The notes: generated by a model from the sequence alone, not told the origin. A stretch of DNA of 64,000 bases from Lunularia cruciata (GCA_948567375.1 OX419760.1:53258001-53322000), one strand, 5' to 3'. Counted from the stretch's first letter, positions 45,506 through 58,456 are shown. Numbers and translations are program-made.

Positions 45506-47288
45506 GTTGAAGAAACTGGTTGAAGCACCAATTATGAGGGCCCTAAATTGGGACGTCCCTTTTCATGTTTATGTGGATACTTTGTCCATGGCCATCGGAG
45601 TCATCTTAGCCATCGGAGTCGTCTTAAGTCAGAAGGACGAGAAGAATAAGAACTACCCGGTATATTACGCCAGCCGACAACTATCAGTCTTAGAAAAGAA
45701 CTATTCAACGATTGAACGAGAAGCACTCAGAATGGTGTATGCCTGCAAGAAATTTTGCCACTACCTATTGGGATACAAATTTGTCTTCTATGTGGACCAT
45801 TATGCACTGCAACACTTGGTCAAGAAGGCAGATTTGTCTGGGCAAATTGCACGATGGATCTTGTTGTTACAAGAATTCACATACACTATACAAGTAAGGA
45901 AGGGAGCTTCACATTCAAATGCGGACTTCTTATCCAGGTTAGAAACTCAAGACCAAGATTTTGAAATTGATGATCGGTTTCCTGATGAAGAGCTATATCA
46001 TTTAATGCTTGTTTGAAGTACACAGTATGCGGCAGAATATCACTATTTGCATACGTGCCATTGTCTTGAGGGGCTAGACCCGGAACAAAGGGCAGTCTTT
46101 CTTTGGAAAATGGGACCGTACCAATTGAAACACAACATTCTGTTTAAAATGGGCAAAGATGAAGTACTTTGGAGATGTTTGGAAGCATACGAAGTAGGAG
46201 GAGTCATCAAATCCTTACACTTGGAAGCATCAGGGGGACACTATGCCCTGAAAAATACGGTGAAGAGAATTCTTTCAGCAGGTCATTGGTGGCCTACGAT
46301 GTATAAAGATACTCATGCCCGTATTCAAAGTTGTGATGCCTATCAAAGAACACGGAAACCGACGGTGACGTCCCAATGGCTTTTGAAACCAATTTTGCCT
46401 CTGGCCCCATTTGAGAAATGGGGTATTGATTTTGTGGGACCTATTCAACCAGTAACCCGTGTCATGAGGAAGAGGTACATCTTACTATGTACCAATTATG
46501 CCACTAAGATGGTGGAAGCAGAGGCAACACGAAGAGATGATGCAGAGATAGTGGCAGAATTTTTCTTCTGAAACATCATTTCCCGTTATGGGTGTCCTTT
46601 GGAATTGGTCAGTGATCGGGGAACTCATTTTTTGAACTCGATGGTGGAAGCGTTAACCAAGTACTTCCAAATTAAACATTGGAAGACCATGCCTTACAAC
46701 CCAAAAGCAAATGGACTCACGGAGAGGGCCAATGGATTGCAGTGCAAAATTTTGAATAAGGTGACAGTCAATTATGCCTATGACTGGGATACCAAGTTAC
46801 CTGCAGCATTGTGGGCATATCAAACAACTGAAAAGATTACTACCAAGCAAACTCCTTATTTCTTGACATACGGATTACATCCCATATTATGAGTTGAGTT
46901 TGAAGTACCGACATATAGAATACTTTGTGAAGAACGTTTGTCGGAGGAAGAAAGCCAAGATCTTTGGATCCATCAACTGATGTGGTTGGAAGAACAAAGG
47001 GATGATGCAATGCAAACTACAAAGGAAATTCAAGAACAACATAAAGTCAAGCACGATAAAAGAATCAAACCTGTGGCTGTTCAAGAGGGAAACTTGGTAT
47101 TACTATATGATAATCGCTGCATATTTTTTCCAGGAAAATTACATCTAAGGTGGATGGGACCGTATCGTGTGATGCACATATATGTTAATGGTTCTATTCA
47201 ACTTGCAAACCTGGATGGCAATCCTTTTGCAACTTGCAGACCTGGATGGCAATCCTTTTGCAACTCGTGTCAATGGTTGGAGGGTTAG
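45477..47288 (+). pseudogene. RNase H and integrase of the A' element
   Basis: One frame, broken by TGA at 46014, 46569 and 46890. RNase H: VPFHVYVDTLSMAIG, VYYASRQLSVLEKNYS, STIEREALRMVYACKKF, YVDHYALQHL. The integrase zinc region (LHLEASGGHYALKN, SCDAYQRT) has the second cysteine replaced by Tyr. The core has GIDFVGP, LVSDRGTHF and LTERANGL. The C-terminal part has GNLVLLYDNR and KLHLRWMGPYRV. A 33-bp tandem duplication (ctggatggcaatccttttgc) near 47210-47265 shifts the end of the protein. No chromodomain or PHD finger follows. Confidence 0.82.
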
Positions 47289-47359
47289 AAAATATTGGAC
47301 CCCGAACCCGACTCTATATGAAAACCCGATTATCGGTGTTTGCGGGGACGTTCACATTT

Positions 47360-47372
47360 GAGGGAGGGAGTA
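47360..47372 (+). other. Polypurine tract of the A' element
   Basis: gagggagggagta lies directly before TGTGGTACCC of the 3' LTR, a textbook position and composition. Confidence 0.75.
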
Positions 47373-48153
47373 TGTGGTACCCACATTTCTTTTCCTATGT
47401 TTATTAGTGTTTAAGAGAAGAAGTAAGCACTAAAGGTCAAATTGCAGACAAAGAATGGACAAAAGTAACTTCGGAGGACATTCGAAGAAGACAACATTGG
47501 ATCCGATGATGGAGGTACTCGGAAAAGGAGTACAACATAAAAAGTCCAAAGAGCACCGTCTTCGAGTCGGAAGGCCCAAAAGATACGAAGACCGTTTAAC
47601 AACCTTGGTATGTGGCAAGAAAGTACATTTGAAGAAATGGCAGAGGCAGAAGAAGCATGTCTTGACATTGACCAGGATTTGCACGCAAAAGAGAGAAATT
47701 CGAAGTTGAAATTGACTGAAGAATGACTGCAATTTGGGGTAATATAAAATTTCAACTGTGCAGGGACAAGTTGAATGTGCCAAGTAAATTTACAATCCCT
47801 TTGAGTAGTCATCTTGCAATAATGCATATCCGGAAGCCCATCGAGAGTGAAATTTTCTGAAATCCCGAGGAAGTTAGAGTGTCTTGTCCAGGAGAGGGTA
47901 TCATCTTCTAGCAGCATAAAACGAGAGAATAGATTATGGCAAAGAAGGTGGCCAATGCGCTGGCGGTGCGAGGTTTTGCAATCCAAAGATTAGATGTAGT
48001 AGCTAGAATTGAAGTCTTGATAAGACTTCGTATTACTTTCTTAGCATGGAATTGGAATTCCAATTTCCCGTGAGTGATGGCAGAGATTGCTGCCAGTAAT
48101 TGTGAGGAGGGTCCCGAGGTGGAAGGGAAGAGAGGCAATCTGGCTCGATGGAC
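47373..48153 (+). repeat. 3' LTR of the A' element, first part
   Basis: Starts TGTGGTACCCACATTTCTTT and carries the N-terminus of the LTR ORF (MAKKVANALAVRGFAIQRLD at 47936), then FLAWNWNSNFP and KRGNLARW. It is cut at 48153 by element C2. It extends about 50 bp further than the 5' LTR copy into gag-like KRGN sequence, showing where that copy was truncated. Confidence 0.7.
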
Positions 48154-48847
48154 TGTGAGCCGGCCTGTCTCTCACTCAGGATGAACCTCTGATGCCTATT
48201 ATGGTACCGCACCATGGACTAAGAAGGCAAGGAACCCCAACTCCATCATACTCCTCCAAGGCTAACACTCCAAGACTCAAGACATTGCTCACTAGAGAAC
48301 TCAATGAGAGAGAGAGATAGTTGCAAATGAAAGGATGATGAGTACCTCCTCACCACTTGTTTATATACTTGTGAAATAGTTACGTACCAAAGTTACTAAT
48401 TATCGTAGTAACTCAAGTTACTAGACTAAAAGTCAAGTAAAGTCAAAAAGTAGAAAGGAATATCCATTCACATGGGCATATTCCCCTAAGCATGTGATCT
48501 TATCTTGACCCAACCACTAAGTCAAGGATTCCTTCACATGGGCTATCCTTGGACTAAAGAGGAATCCAAAACAAAAAGGCTTGCGGGCCCAAGAGTTCTC
48601 AACTCTTTCCTCAAAGCCAAACACCTAGGAATAATACCAAGTCAACACACTAAAATCCAAAATAGTGGTGCTCATCTTTTCTACTTCCTCTAAAGGAAGG
48701 TCCCCTCTATCTTAGCTATGACTAACTTTAGCTAACCATGACTAATATAGAACCATCATTTATCTCTATATAAATAATATCTCTTAAGTACTTGTAATAC
48801 CAATCTAAATATCACAATACCACACACATGCAGAAATGGGTGTTACA
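48154..48847 (-). repeat. 3' LTR of C2
   Basis: 694 bp, plus-strand ends tgtgagccgg and gtgttaca. Followed at 48848-48858 by the polypurine tract (minus ccgggggtaaa). It closely resembles the solo LTR C4, for example the shared gatgcctattatggtaccgc. Confidence 0.9.
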
Positions 48848-49147
48848 TTTACCCCCGGACTAAGTTTTCACTTTGTCCTCAAAGTGAAGGTCTCTCTACC
48901 TTCTATGGTACATCTTCAACTTATCATGGTTAATCCTATCAAAGTGTCTTCCTCCCAACTCCTTGGGATCATAGGTGTAATTGTCCCGTACCTTCTCCAC
49001 TATGAAAGGTCGAAAGTACTTAGGCAAAAACTTCTTTTGCACTCTCTTGAATCAAATGGAATCAAACAACATTACCCAATCACCTTCTTTGAAAGTCTCC
49101 ACCTTCTTCTTGCCTTGCCTCTTGTCATAGCTCTCCTTTTGTTTCCT

Positions 49148-52106
49148 TCAGGCTTGCTCCACTCTAACCATAGCAACTGCTCTTGCCTCTTCCAACTCCA
49201 TGAGTTGATCCTTCCTTGACTTCTCTACATCACCTCCTTGTGCTTTCTTCAATCTCCTATGAATGCTTTGGAAGGTAGGAAAATCAAAGTGAATAGGTAA
49301 GGTAGACTCAATACCATACACCAATTGAAATGGAGAATATCCGGTGGAAGTCTTCATGGTTGTCCTATACTCCCACAAAACTGCATGAATCCTCTTGTCC
49401 TAATGATGTTTAGCCCCTTCCATTTCTGCACCTTTGGCCAACATCATGCACAAGGTCTGATTGGTTCTCTCTGCCAAGCCATTGGAATTTGGCTTATAGG
49501 ATGTAGTTACTCTATGTGTGATAGAGAAATGTTGTAGTATGGTTGTAGTAATGCTTCCTATAAACTCTCCTCCTCTATCAAAAACCAACTCCAAAGGGCA
49601 TCCAAACCTAGTGATAATGCGTTCATCAAGAAATCTACATACTTCATCTTCATTCTTGTCCCTCAATGGTCTAGCCTCAACCCACTTGGTAAGGTAATCA
49701 GTAACTACCACAATGTACCGATTGTTCCTTGGGGTTCTATTGAGAGGACCTACAAAATCAATTCCCCACTTCTCAAAAGATCCTAGCAATGGAATTGATC
49801 TAAGTGGTGGAGTGGATGTAGACTTTCTAGCAAAAGCTTGACAAACATGACAAGTTTTGCAATAATCAAGACAATCCTTGAAAATCCCTCTCCAATGGTA
49901 ACCTGCATCTAGAATCTTGAAAGCAGTCACCTTTCCTGCAAAGTGTCCTCCATATACTAAACCTTCATGAAACTTCTTTATGAGTAGGATAGACTCTTCC
50001 TTACCCACGGCTCTTCAAAGTAGACCATCTGCTCCTTGGTGAAAAAGAATATCCTCCACCATTGTGTAAGGTCTAGATCTTGCTGCAAGGGTCTTCCTCT
50101 CCCTAGCATGCATCCTTTCTGGATAGTTACCTCTTGTCACAAAGTCCACAATCTCCTTGTACTCCATTGGAACCTCTTGAGTGACTAAGATTGTCATGAG
50201 CTCCTCATCCGGGAAGGAATCATCCACTGGCTCATCTCCATCATGATCATAGGCTCTAGATAACAAATCAACATTTGCATGTTTCTTTCCTGGCCTATCC
50301 TCAATGGTGTAGTCATACTCAGACAAGAGTATCATCCACCTTGCCAGTCTCTCTTCAACATTAGGCTTGTTGAAGATGCACTTCAAAGCCTTGTGATCAG
50401 TGACAATGGTGGCTTTCCCTCCAATCAAGTAGTGTCTAAACTTCTTGAGACCAAAGATCACTGCCAACCCTTCTCTCTCCGTGACAAAGTAGTTCTTCTC
50501 TGCTGAAACCATCTGCCTACTAGCATAAGCTATTGGATGATCATGCCCATCTTGGTCTAATTGACTAAGAGTGCATCCTATAGCTACATTAGAAGCATTC
50601 GTGTGGAGGATGAAAGGCTTACTCCAATCAGGTTGAGCAAGAATTGGAGCTACAACAAGGGATTGCTTGAGCTCCTCAAAAGCTTTGAGAGCCTCCTTGT
50701 CCTCCAAAATCACCATGTAATCTACACCCTTCTTCATGTAGATGGTCAATGCATAAGCCTTGTTGGAAAATGAGAAGATGAACCTCCTATAATATCCAAC
50801 CATCCAAGAGAATTGGCATAACTTTGTCAAGCTTGAAAAGAATGGAAGGTCTGAGATTTTCCTCACCTTCTCAAGATCAACTGCTATTCCATCCTTGGAG
50901 ATGATGTGCCCCAAAAGTAGACCTTCTTCACATCCAAAAATGCACTTCTCTGGGTTAAGTGATGCATTTGCCTCATCCAAGCATTGCAAGACTTTGATTA
51001 GGTGCTCAAAGTGCTCCTCCTTGCTTCCATAGACACAAAAGTCATCAATGAAGTCTCTCACAAATTTCCCAATGAAAGGTTCAAATACATTGTTCATGAA
51101 CCATTGGAATGTGGTTGGAGCATTGCAAAGCCCAAAAGGCATGACCTTGAAAGCGTAAGTTCCCCAAGGTGTGGTGAATGTGGTGAGTTGTTGATGCTTT
51201 GGTGCATATATTGATTTGGTTATATCCACTATAACCATCTCCAAAACTGTACCTCTCATGACCTACAACCTCCTCCAAGATCTCATCAATGAATGGCAAT
51301 GGGTAGTAGTCCTTCTTGGTAACAACATTGAGCTTCTTGTAATCCACACATACCCAAAGCTTGCCATTCTTCTTCTTCACAATGACAATTGGAGACACCC
51401 ATTCTGAATTCTCTACCTCAAAGATAAATCCAGCCTCCTTGAGCTTATCAATCTCCTCCTTCACAACCAAAGATATTGGTGGGCTAATGCGACATTCTTT
51501 TTGGCGGATTGGTCTTGCATGTGACTCCACCTCTATCTTGTGCTCCTCCAAGGTGACTTCCTTCAAATCCCTGTAACTAAAAGCAAACACATGGATGAAC
51601 TTGCGGAAAATCTCCTCAAATCTCACCTTCTCCTCCTTGGTAACATTTGGGCCATACTTGAGAGTAGATAACCTTCTCTCTACCTCCTCAAGTGTCAATG
51701 GTGATTTGTCTGGGTCCTTCAAAACCTCTGGCTTAGGTGCAAAATCCATAGCACACAAAGGATACACATCTGAATCAGATTCAGGTTCATCCTCCTCTGT
51801 GGAAATCTACTCTTCCATGCTTGTGTCCACACTTGAAGCTCCTTCTTCAGAATCTGATTCCCAATAACCAGAAGATGGTGTATCTGAATGTGAAGTATTG
51901 GTGGTGTTAGTCACAGGAACTATGACTCTATGGTTTGATGGCCCAATCCTCAAGTACCCTTTGTGCCATGGATCAGTTGTGTGTGCTGCTCTCAACCATT
52001 GCCTCCCAAGAAGTAAGTCATAGCTTGAATCCTTCAAGACTTGGAAAGTCATGAGATTTTGAACTCCCATAACTGAAACTACCACTTTATCCATCACCCC
52101 TACTGG
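49148..52106 (-). pseudogene. Family C pol of C2: RT - RNase H - integrase
   Basis: The linker starts in frame after the TGA at 52107-52109 (VMDKVVVSVMGVQNL). RT spans 51767-50900: EWVSPIVIVKKKNGKLW is intact here, unlike C1. The palm is FVRDFIDDFCVYGS, again FIDD. A frameshift near 51200-51220 affects the KIAPE region. RNase H is at 50800-50200 and the integrase at 50008-49148 (YCKTCHVCQAFARK zinc pair, GIDFVGPLNRT, FDRGGEF, GLAERTNQTL). Shifts occur near 50010 and 49390. Confidence 0.87.
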
Positions 52107-53707
52107 TCAAACTTGTTTCTTGTTTGCCATGCTCACCACAAATGTTGAAGGTCTTGAGGGTATCATACCCAACTTCTTCATCAACCTTTTTGACATGGCA
52201 TTTACTGCTGATCCTCCATCAACCAATGTATCTTTGATGTTGTGACCATTCACTCTCACATCAATCTTGGAGGCATATTCAAAAGCCTCCCATGGTGCTG
52301 GCTTGGCATCCACCACCCCCATTGATACTGGAACTTTTGCCTTCTTCTTCCTCTTGCACCTTGTAGAACTCAAACCACCTCTAAGCTCATTTCTCAAGGT
52401 AGCGTTCAAAGCAATTAATTGGCCTACTATAATATTAGCCTTGTGACTACCAACATTCTCCAACACATTGTAGTTCCATTGTTGCTTTGAGATCAAGAAG
52501 TCCTCCATCCTCAACTTCTTCCTTGGAGTCTTTGTTGTTGATGGTGTTGAGGTGCGAGTGCTCCTAGTAGACATAAGAGTATCCTTGCTTGGAGTGAATC
52601 CTTGATAAGAGTGAACATCCTCTGCAAAACGAGCTCTCTTCTTCTCTTGTGCCAAAAGCTCCAAATTAAGAGCACTCTCCCTTCTCATAATTGCTCTCAA
52701 CCACATCTATGGATGCTATCCCCTTACCTTTGTTGGGATAAGGAGCCACTTGGGTTTCACTATCTCCCTCTTTCCCTCTATTGGCTCCTTCATAACCCCT
52801 TCCTCCATGGTAAGTGGAATTTGGGCAATTCCTTTGGATATGGCCTCTTCCTCCACAACCAAAACAATTTCTATCATTGAAATCGTTGGCTGGTTGGACT
52901 CCTCTATATGGATAGTTTCCATAACTCCTAGGCCCTCTCCTTAAATTTTGATCCACCTCTCTCTTCTCCCATAGTTGCACCACATTGATCTTGAGATCTA
53001 CAAGTTGTTTTGTGATGGTTTGAAGTGGATCTTTTGGTGGAGGTGCAAGAACTGGAGCAACCACTACTTGTGGTGCAACCCTTGCCACCAAAGTATCAGA
53101 AGTTCCACCATACTTGTAGCCTTGAGGAGGATGCACAACCTCCTTCACCACCAAATCACTCTCATCCCCTTCCAAACTCTCCTCCATACAAATTGTGATC
53201 TTGATAGCTTCAACCTTGGAAGAAGGTTTCTCATATCTCACCTTGCTTCTTATTTGTGGTCTCAACACTCCCACAAAATTCTTGGTGAGCATGGCCCCTA
53301 TGCCAATCATTGTAGTCTCCACATCATCCCCACCCTTCCTCAACACTATGCGAAATATGGACTCTAACTTTTCCACTCTTTCCACATACTCTCACTTTCT
53401 CTCCTTCTCCTTGCTTGAGAAATGTAACCTCACTCATCAATCTCTCATAACTCCCATCAGGAAGAAAGTTCTCAATGAGTGCTGAAGTCAAAGTCTCCCA
53501 AGACTCCTCTTCCCCATCTCTCCTCTCTCTCTTTTGGTATTCTGACTCATACCATGTAAGTGCTGCATCCTCAAAGAAATCTGGTAATAATGAGGCCCAC
53601 TCATTCTTCCTCCTTTCATTGTTTCCTATGCAAGCTCTCTTGAAGTCTCTCACAAAGGCCTCCACATCTTCTCCATCCTTGCCAAAGAAAACCGGAAGTT
53701 TCCGCAT
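52107..53707 (-). pseudogene. Family C gag-protease (C2)
   Basis: Starts MRKLPVFFGKDGEDVEAF at 53707. Frameshifts near 53380 and 52680 split it. The zinc knuckle CFGCGGRGHIQRNC and protease site TLVDGGSAVNAM are kept. It ends at the same TGA (52107-52109) as C1. Confidence 0.82.
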
Positions 53708-53946
53708 CTTAACCTCTCACTATCTTTCTTTCTCTCAATTTTTTTTTCCTTTTTTTTCTCTCACTATATTTTTAATAGAGTATATACATGACTAACACCA
53801 TTTGAGAATAATCCACTATTGGGAACCCAAAAGTTTCAGGTTGCTCCAAGATTTCTATAGCAACATCAAATCCTAGAGTGGATATTAATTAAACTCTCAT
53901 GGATAGTTTATCCATAAGTTGAAAGATTATCTCCGTCACTAATCTT

Positions 53947-54407
53947 GAGAACTAGCTGATGAAGGTGGTAGTATTTCTGTAGCTGTACTAAGACTCTCTC
54001 AAAGATCCTTCACCAAAGTCTCCATAAGTGCTTTTACTCCACTACACTCATGTCCTTTTGGAAGTCCTTCCACTCCACAAACCTCACACAACTCCTTGGT
54101 CTTAGATCTTCTCCTTCCTAATCTTTGTGAAGAAGGTCCAACATGCAAACCCAAGTCAAGTAAGCCTCTCCTTTCCCTCAATCTCTTGCTCTCAAAGATC
54201 AATGGACATGAACTTGCCTTATGTCCCTTCTCTCCACATAGAAAGCTCTTAGACTCACACTTTCCTCCAAGTGGTGTAGGTTTTTGGATCCTCTCAACAC
54301 TCTTTTCAAACTCTATTGTAAACTCTCTTTTCCTCAAATCCACCCCTACAATCACCTCAAACCTTTGGGGAACCTTATATAATCTCAATTTCCACTCTTG
54401 ATGACCT
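53947..54407 (-). pseudogene. Family C ORF0 (C2)
   Basis: Same frame as ORF0 of C1 (KVPQRFEVIVGVDLRKREFT, GEKGHKASSCPL, CEVCGVEGLPKGHEC). Defects: a TAA directly after the ATG, loss of the first knuckle cysteine (Cys to Ser before FLC), and a TGA after VKDL near 54000. The shared coding pattern in C1 and C2 argues that ORF0 was a real gene. Confidence 0.6.
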
Positions 54408-55162
54408 TACATGTTCCCAAGATGAATCTAAACACTCAAACATGCTTTTTGTTGATCTCAAACTCCTCATTCATGAGATCTCCACTCTGCAGAATTGACC
54501 CTTCCTCATAATGTCACTCAAATCTCCCAACTTGTATTTCATAATCCTTTGAAATTTGGCACACTTGATCACAACTCCAAGACGTCAAATTTCAAATCTT
54601 TTCATTGAGCCATTTGGCTTTAAAACCTTTCTATTTAGCACACAAATTTCAGATTTGGTCTCAAAACCACACCCCTCACTTCAAAAACTCATAACTGCCT
54701 GCGCAAGATGATCTTTCTCTAATTTTTGTAGCAACAAGTAGGATACAATGCACATAATAATCTTGGGAATTTTTAGGACAATTCACTGGAAACTAAAGAA
54801 ATGGCAGACTCTGTACAATTGTGCAGAGAACATGCAGTTGTAGGGGCACTTTACCCTATCAACTTTCAAAAATTCTAGCCCAATGCGCATAGTAGGTCTT
54901 ACAATAATTTCAATTGTGATAACTGAAAGAGAACCCAAGCTATCATGTGTAGAAATTTCAAGTCCAGATCTCAAACTTGAGATTTTGCCTAAAATCACCT
55001 TAATCCCCAAAATCTGCAATCCACCTCACACAATCTCTCCAATTCCTCTCATGTGTACAAGATGTACAAAATCACCTCAAAGACATCATAAGTGAGATCT
55101 CATAGCCTCCTTCTGCCTAATGTAGAATTGAACACGGAATATTATCTTGCTTTCTAGAGAGG

Positions 55163-55179
55163 TCCCGGCAATGGAACCA
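55163..55179 (-). other. Primer-binding site of C2 (tRNA-Glu)
   Basis: tcccggcaatggaacca, one base different from the C1 site, 4 bp from the 5' LTR. Confidence 0.75.
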
Positions 55180-55183
55180 AAAA

Positions 55184-55875
55184 TGTGAGTTGGCCTATCT
55201 CTCACTCAGGATGAACCTTTGATGGCTATTATGGTACCGCACCATGGACTAAGAAGGCAAGGAACCCCAACTCCATCATACTCTTCCAAGACTAACACTC
55301 CAAGACTCAAGACATTGCTCACTAGAGAACTCAATGAGAGAGAGATAATTGCAAATGAAAGGATGATGAGTACCTCCTCACCCCTTGTTTATATACTTGT
55401 GCAATAGTTACGTACCAAAGTTACTTATTACCATAGTAACTCAAGTTACTAGACTAAAAGTCAAGTAAAGTCAAAAAGTAGAAAGGAATATCTATTCACA
55501 TGGGCATATTCCCCTAAGCATGTGGTCTTGTCTGGACCCAACGACTAAGTCAAGGATTCCTTCACATGGGCTATCCTTGGACTAAAGAAGAATCCAAAAC
55601 AAAAAGGCTTGTGGGCCCAAGAGTTCTCAACTCTTTCCTCAAAGCCAAACACCTAGGAATAATACCAAGTCAACACACTAAAATCTAAAATAGTGGTGCT
55701 CATCTTTTCTACTTCCTCTAAAGTAAGGTCCCCATTAGCTTAGCTATGACTAACTTTAGCTAACCATGACTAATATAGAACCATCATTTATCTCTATATA
55801 AATAATATCTCTGAAGTACTTGTAATACTAAGCTAAATATCACAATACCACACACATGCACAAATGGGTGTTATA
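55184..55875 (-). repeat. 5' LTR of C2
   Basis: 692 bp, plus-strand start tgtgagttgg. The outer end reads gtgttata, with the canonical final CA changed to TA. Confidence 0.88.
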
Positions 55876-57280
55876 GTATAGAAGGAGAAGGAAACGATGA
55901 AAGCCGAGTTCAAGGCGGAATTAGCAATGTATAGGGAGGATTGGCTTGCAGATCAAGAGCAAGAAAGAAAAATGAGATTAGAGTCGTTGAAGGAGATAGT
56001 TCTTAGAATGAATGCGATGTTGAGTACAGAGGCCAGCATTCAAATTGAAGAAACGAGGCTGCACGAGTTGAAGTTGTTGGTGTAGGAGACAAGGCAAAGA
56101 TAGGCAAAAGACGCTAATTTGAATGCCTTGTTGATCAGTTTAAGAACTCGTGTAGACAAGAAGATCTTAGAAGTAGAAGACAATATTGCGATTAGATTAG
56201 ATTTAGTGAAAATAGAGATAGATAAACTTCGGAAAGATGTTAGAGCCAAACCTGAAGTAGATAACATAGGAGTGCAGATGTCTTCGGAGTTAGAGATGGA
56301 GACATTGGAGAAGAGTGGGTTGAGAGATGAAGAGTTAGATAGATTACCCACTAGTGCAATTTCAGATCAGGAAAGAGAATTGATGGATCTGGTAGAAGAA
56401 GTAGACAATATGAAACCCGAGGACAGCGTAGTAGGAAGTAAAGTTACTTCAGGTTTGGGTTTGAAAGCCGATGACGAAGTAGACATTGGATCGGAGTAGT
56501 AACAGTTTTTGAGATATGAAGAGGTGCATTGTCATTTTGGATCTGCAGGTTAGAAAAGTTGTTGTAGAACTGTATAGTTGTTAGAATTGTCAATTGCTTC
56601 ACTATTTAAGAGTGGCATTCACAGTCTTATGTTGTTCAATGCTCATAATTTCTGAGAATAGATAAAGCAAAGTGCTCTGAAGCAGTGCTCGTTGCTTGAA
56701 CTTGATTCTGAGTATCAACTTTGTGTCTATGTTTGTGAGTGTATGAAGAAATTCAAAGTGCAAGTCAGTGTGCTTGTTGGATGTTGGATTCCATAGCCTT
56801 GATCTTCATTCTGTGTGTTTGATCCTGAGTGAAGTGCAATCGAAGCAATGCCTTGACAGATCTGAGAGGAATTGTAGTGTTGGTAGTATTCTACATTTGT
56901 GAGTGCAGCACGAAGTTGATGTGAAGCAATTTCGATTGAGGAAGTTGTGCCTTCAGTGGAGGGGTGGAACACAATTTTGAGGCAAAGTTGTTTTTTAGTG
57001 AAGTGCTATTTTTGGAAGAGCCTGAATCATCACAATCAAGATTGTTTGGAAAGATTTGATGGAGTTGTGATTAAGAAGTGTGAATTCGTGACAAGACTAC
57101 GAGTCAATGCTTGTTACTCTCTTCTGGGTGTGGTTTCTACTTGAGAGATTAAAGACACAACCAAGAAGAACTGCAATTGTTACTTTGACTTTGTATTTGG
57201 ACATTTTTGACTCGTATCTCTGCGGGAACAAACTTTACTTACCCGATTACCGCAAAAGTGATATTTGCCAAGTTGTCACA
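55876..57280 (+). mobile_element. 3' half of a family A-type LTR (A9, probably the rest of the A' 3' LTR)
   Basis: Starts inside the coiled-coil coding part and ends TGTCACA at 57280, with no PBS after it. The ORF remnant 55876-56499 reads KAEFKAELAMYREDW, RLDLVKIEIDKLRKDV and ends VDIGSE, with a TAG near 56084. If it completes the LTR that starts at 47373, about 1.3 kb of ORF is missing at the C2 junction. Confidence 0.7.
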
Positions 57281-57423
57281 CCCCACCGTGAAGTCAATAC
57301 CCCAAACACAAAATCTAACTGTCAGAAAGTAGTCTTTGAGAAACTATTGAAATAACTCCAACTACTATCATTGGAACTCCAATGTCTGAGCAATCTAGAT
57401 GCGATACTACAAATGGCATGACA
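57281..57423 (-). repeat. Fragment of a family B terminal repeat
   Basis: 143 bp matching the middle of the B repeat (aacacaaaatctaac, gatgcgatactacaaatggc). Its edge at 57423 reads TGTCATGCC on the minus strand and abuts copy A8 within the codons for DWRLVL. This supports TGTCAYGCC as a real LTR terminus of family B. The other edge is cut by A9. Confidence 0.65.
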
Positions 57424-58241
57424 AAGTACTAACCTCCAATCTGACTGTGTCCATTGAGCTGGATTTCCTCTATTACCCTCTGCCTTGGGTCTGTCCAGAC
57501 ACTTACTCTCTATTATTTTGGTCATGAAGCCTTGAAAACTCAAATTCTAGTCCATGCCAGAAATGTGATCCGAAGCCTGCTGAAGACTTTGATTCTTGCA
57601 ATCACATCTAACCTCCAAATTGCATGATTTCTCATTGCAAATTCTGAGTTCTTCTTTCCACCTCCCATCTTACTCTCCTCCACATTGGGTTGGTGACTAT
57701 ACTTCCACAACTCTCAGACTAATGATCTTGACCTTTTCTTGATGCACAAGTGCATCTCTTACTACAATCTCTTTACCTTGATCTCCCTCAAGTCAACTCC
57801 TTAATGGCGATGGGAAATTACTTGTCATCTCTTTGTCTCAATCCCAAATTTTATAGTGGCGCGTCTCCTCAGTCTTTCTTCACTTTGAGCTTCTACCAAG
57901 AAATCAGACCTTTTGCATGCTCCTATCAATGTCATTTTCCCCGTTCATAGGCCATCTATTCTTGTGTGCGGTACCTTCTTGAATGTCCAACCTCAAAGGA
58001 AAGTTGTTATACTATTATCGCCTTGGGTTGAGCACCCCAAGATGAAGTTTCTTGACTTTGGGTTGAATGCTGACAAGACCAATCCGAGTACTTCATCTTT
58101 TGACACAAAGTCACTTTTCCTTGAGTTACCACCCAAAGACACCATTCTTTACCTTTTGATGCTGTACAAGTACAATATGACTTTGTCTATACACTTCTTC
58201 TTAAAAAATAGATAAAAAAATAAAAAAATATGGGTACCACA
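57424..58241 (-). mobile_element. Family A-type LTR fragment A8
   Basis: The minus orientation starts TGTGGTACCCATATTTTTTT at 58241 and covers U3 and the N-terminus of the LTR ORF (GFMTKIIESKCLDRPKAEGN near 57520) before being cut at 57424. Strongly decayed: the region 57620-57850 no longer keeps the frame. Confidence 0.7.
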
Positions 58242-58456
58242 CCAACTCTCTTTGATCTACCCTCATCTAGTAGAAACATCAATGCTTGGCAATAATATCT
58301 TCTAAAAAAAACCAACACACTTGTTGGGTATGTGTAGACATCAACGCCCTCCCTTCCACATAGCTAGACAGATCTCCCCTAGCCTGTACTAGATACTTTG
58401 CCCCTTGAATTCCTAACAACATATGAACTAAGTCTAGAACCTACTAAAAATAAAGG
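58242..58456. other. Unassigned spacer, 215 bp
   Basis: Lies between A8 and the end of B3. No repeat in this window matches it and no ORF is convincing. It may be part of the original insertion site of B3. Confidence 0.4.

Larger units (their letters stand above)
48154..55875 (-). mobile_element. Family C Ty3/gypsy retrotransposon C2, near complete
   Basis: 7.7 kb, LTRs 48154-48847 and 55184-55875, very similar to C1 in all parts. The two flanks differ (ggac against gtat) and belong to different parts of the family A LTR, so no target duplication is present. Pol carries several frameshifts and ORF0 has a stop at codon 2. Confidence 0.9.
44773..57280 (+). mobile_element. A' element: internally deleted retrotransposon with family A-type LTRs
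   Basis: LTR starts TGTGGTACCCACATTT occur at 44773 and 47373. Between them lie RNase H and integrase only, and a polypurine tract precedes the second LTR. Gag, protease, RT and the rest of the first LTR are deleted: the first LTR runs directly into RNase H near 45505. The second LTR is interrupted by element C2 at 48154 and its probable end is TGTCACA at 57280. The LTR start and encoded N-terminus (MAKKVANALAV) are diverged from A4. Confidence 0.7.
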
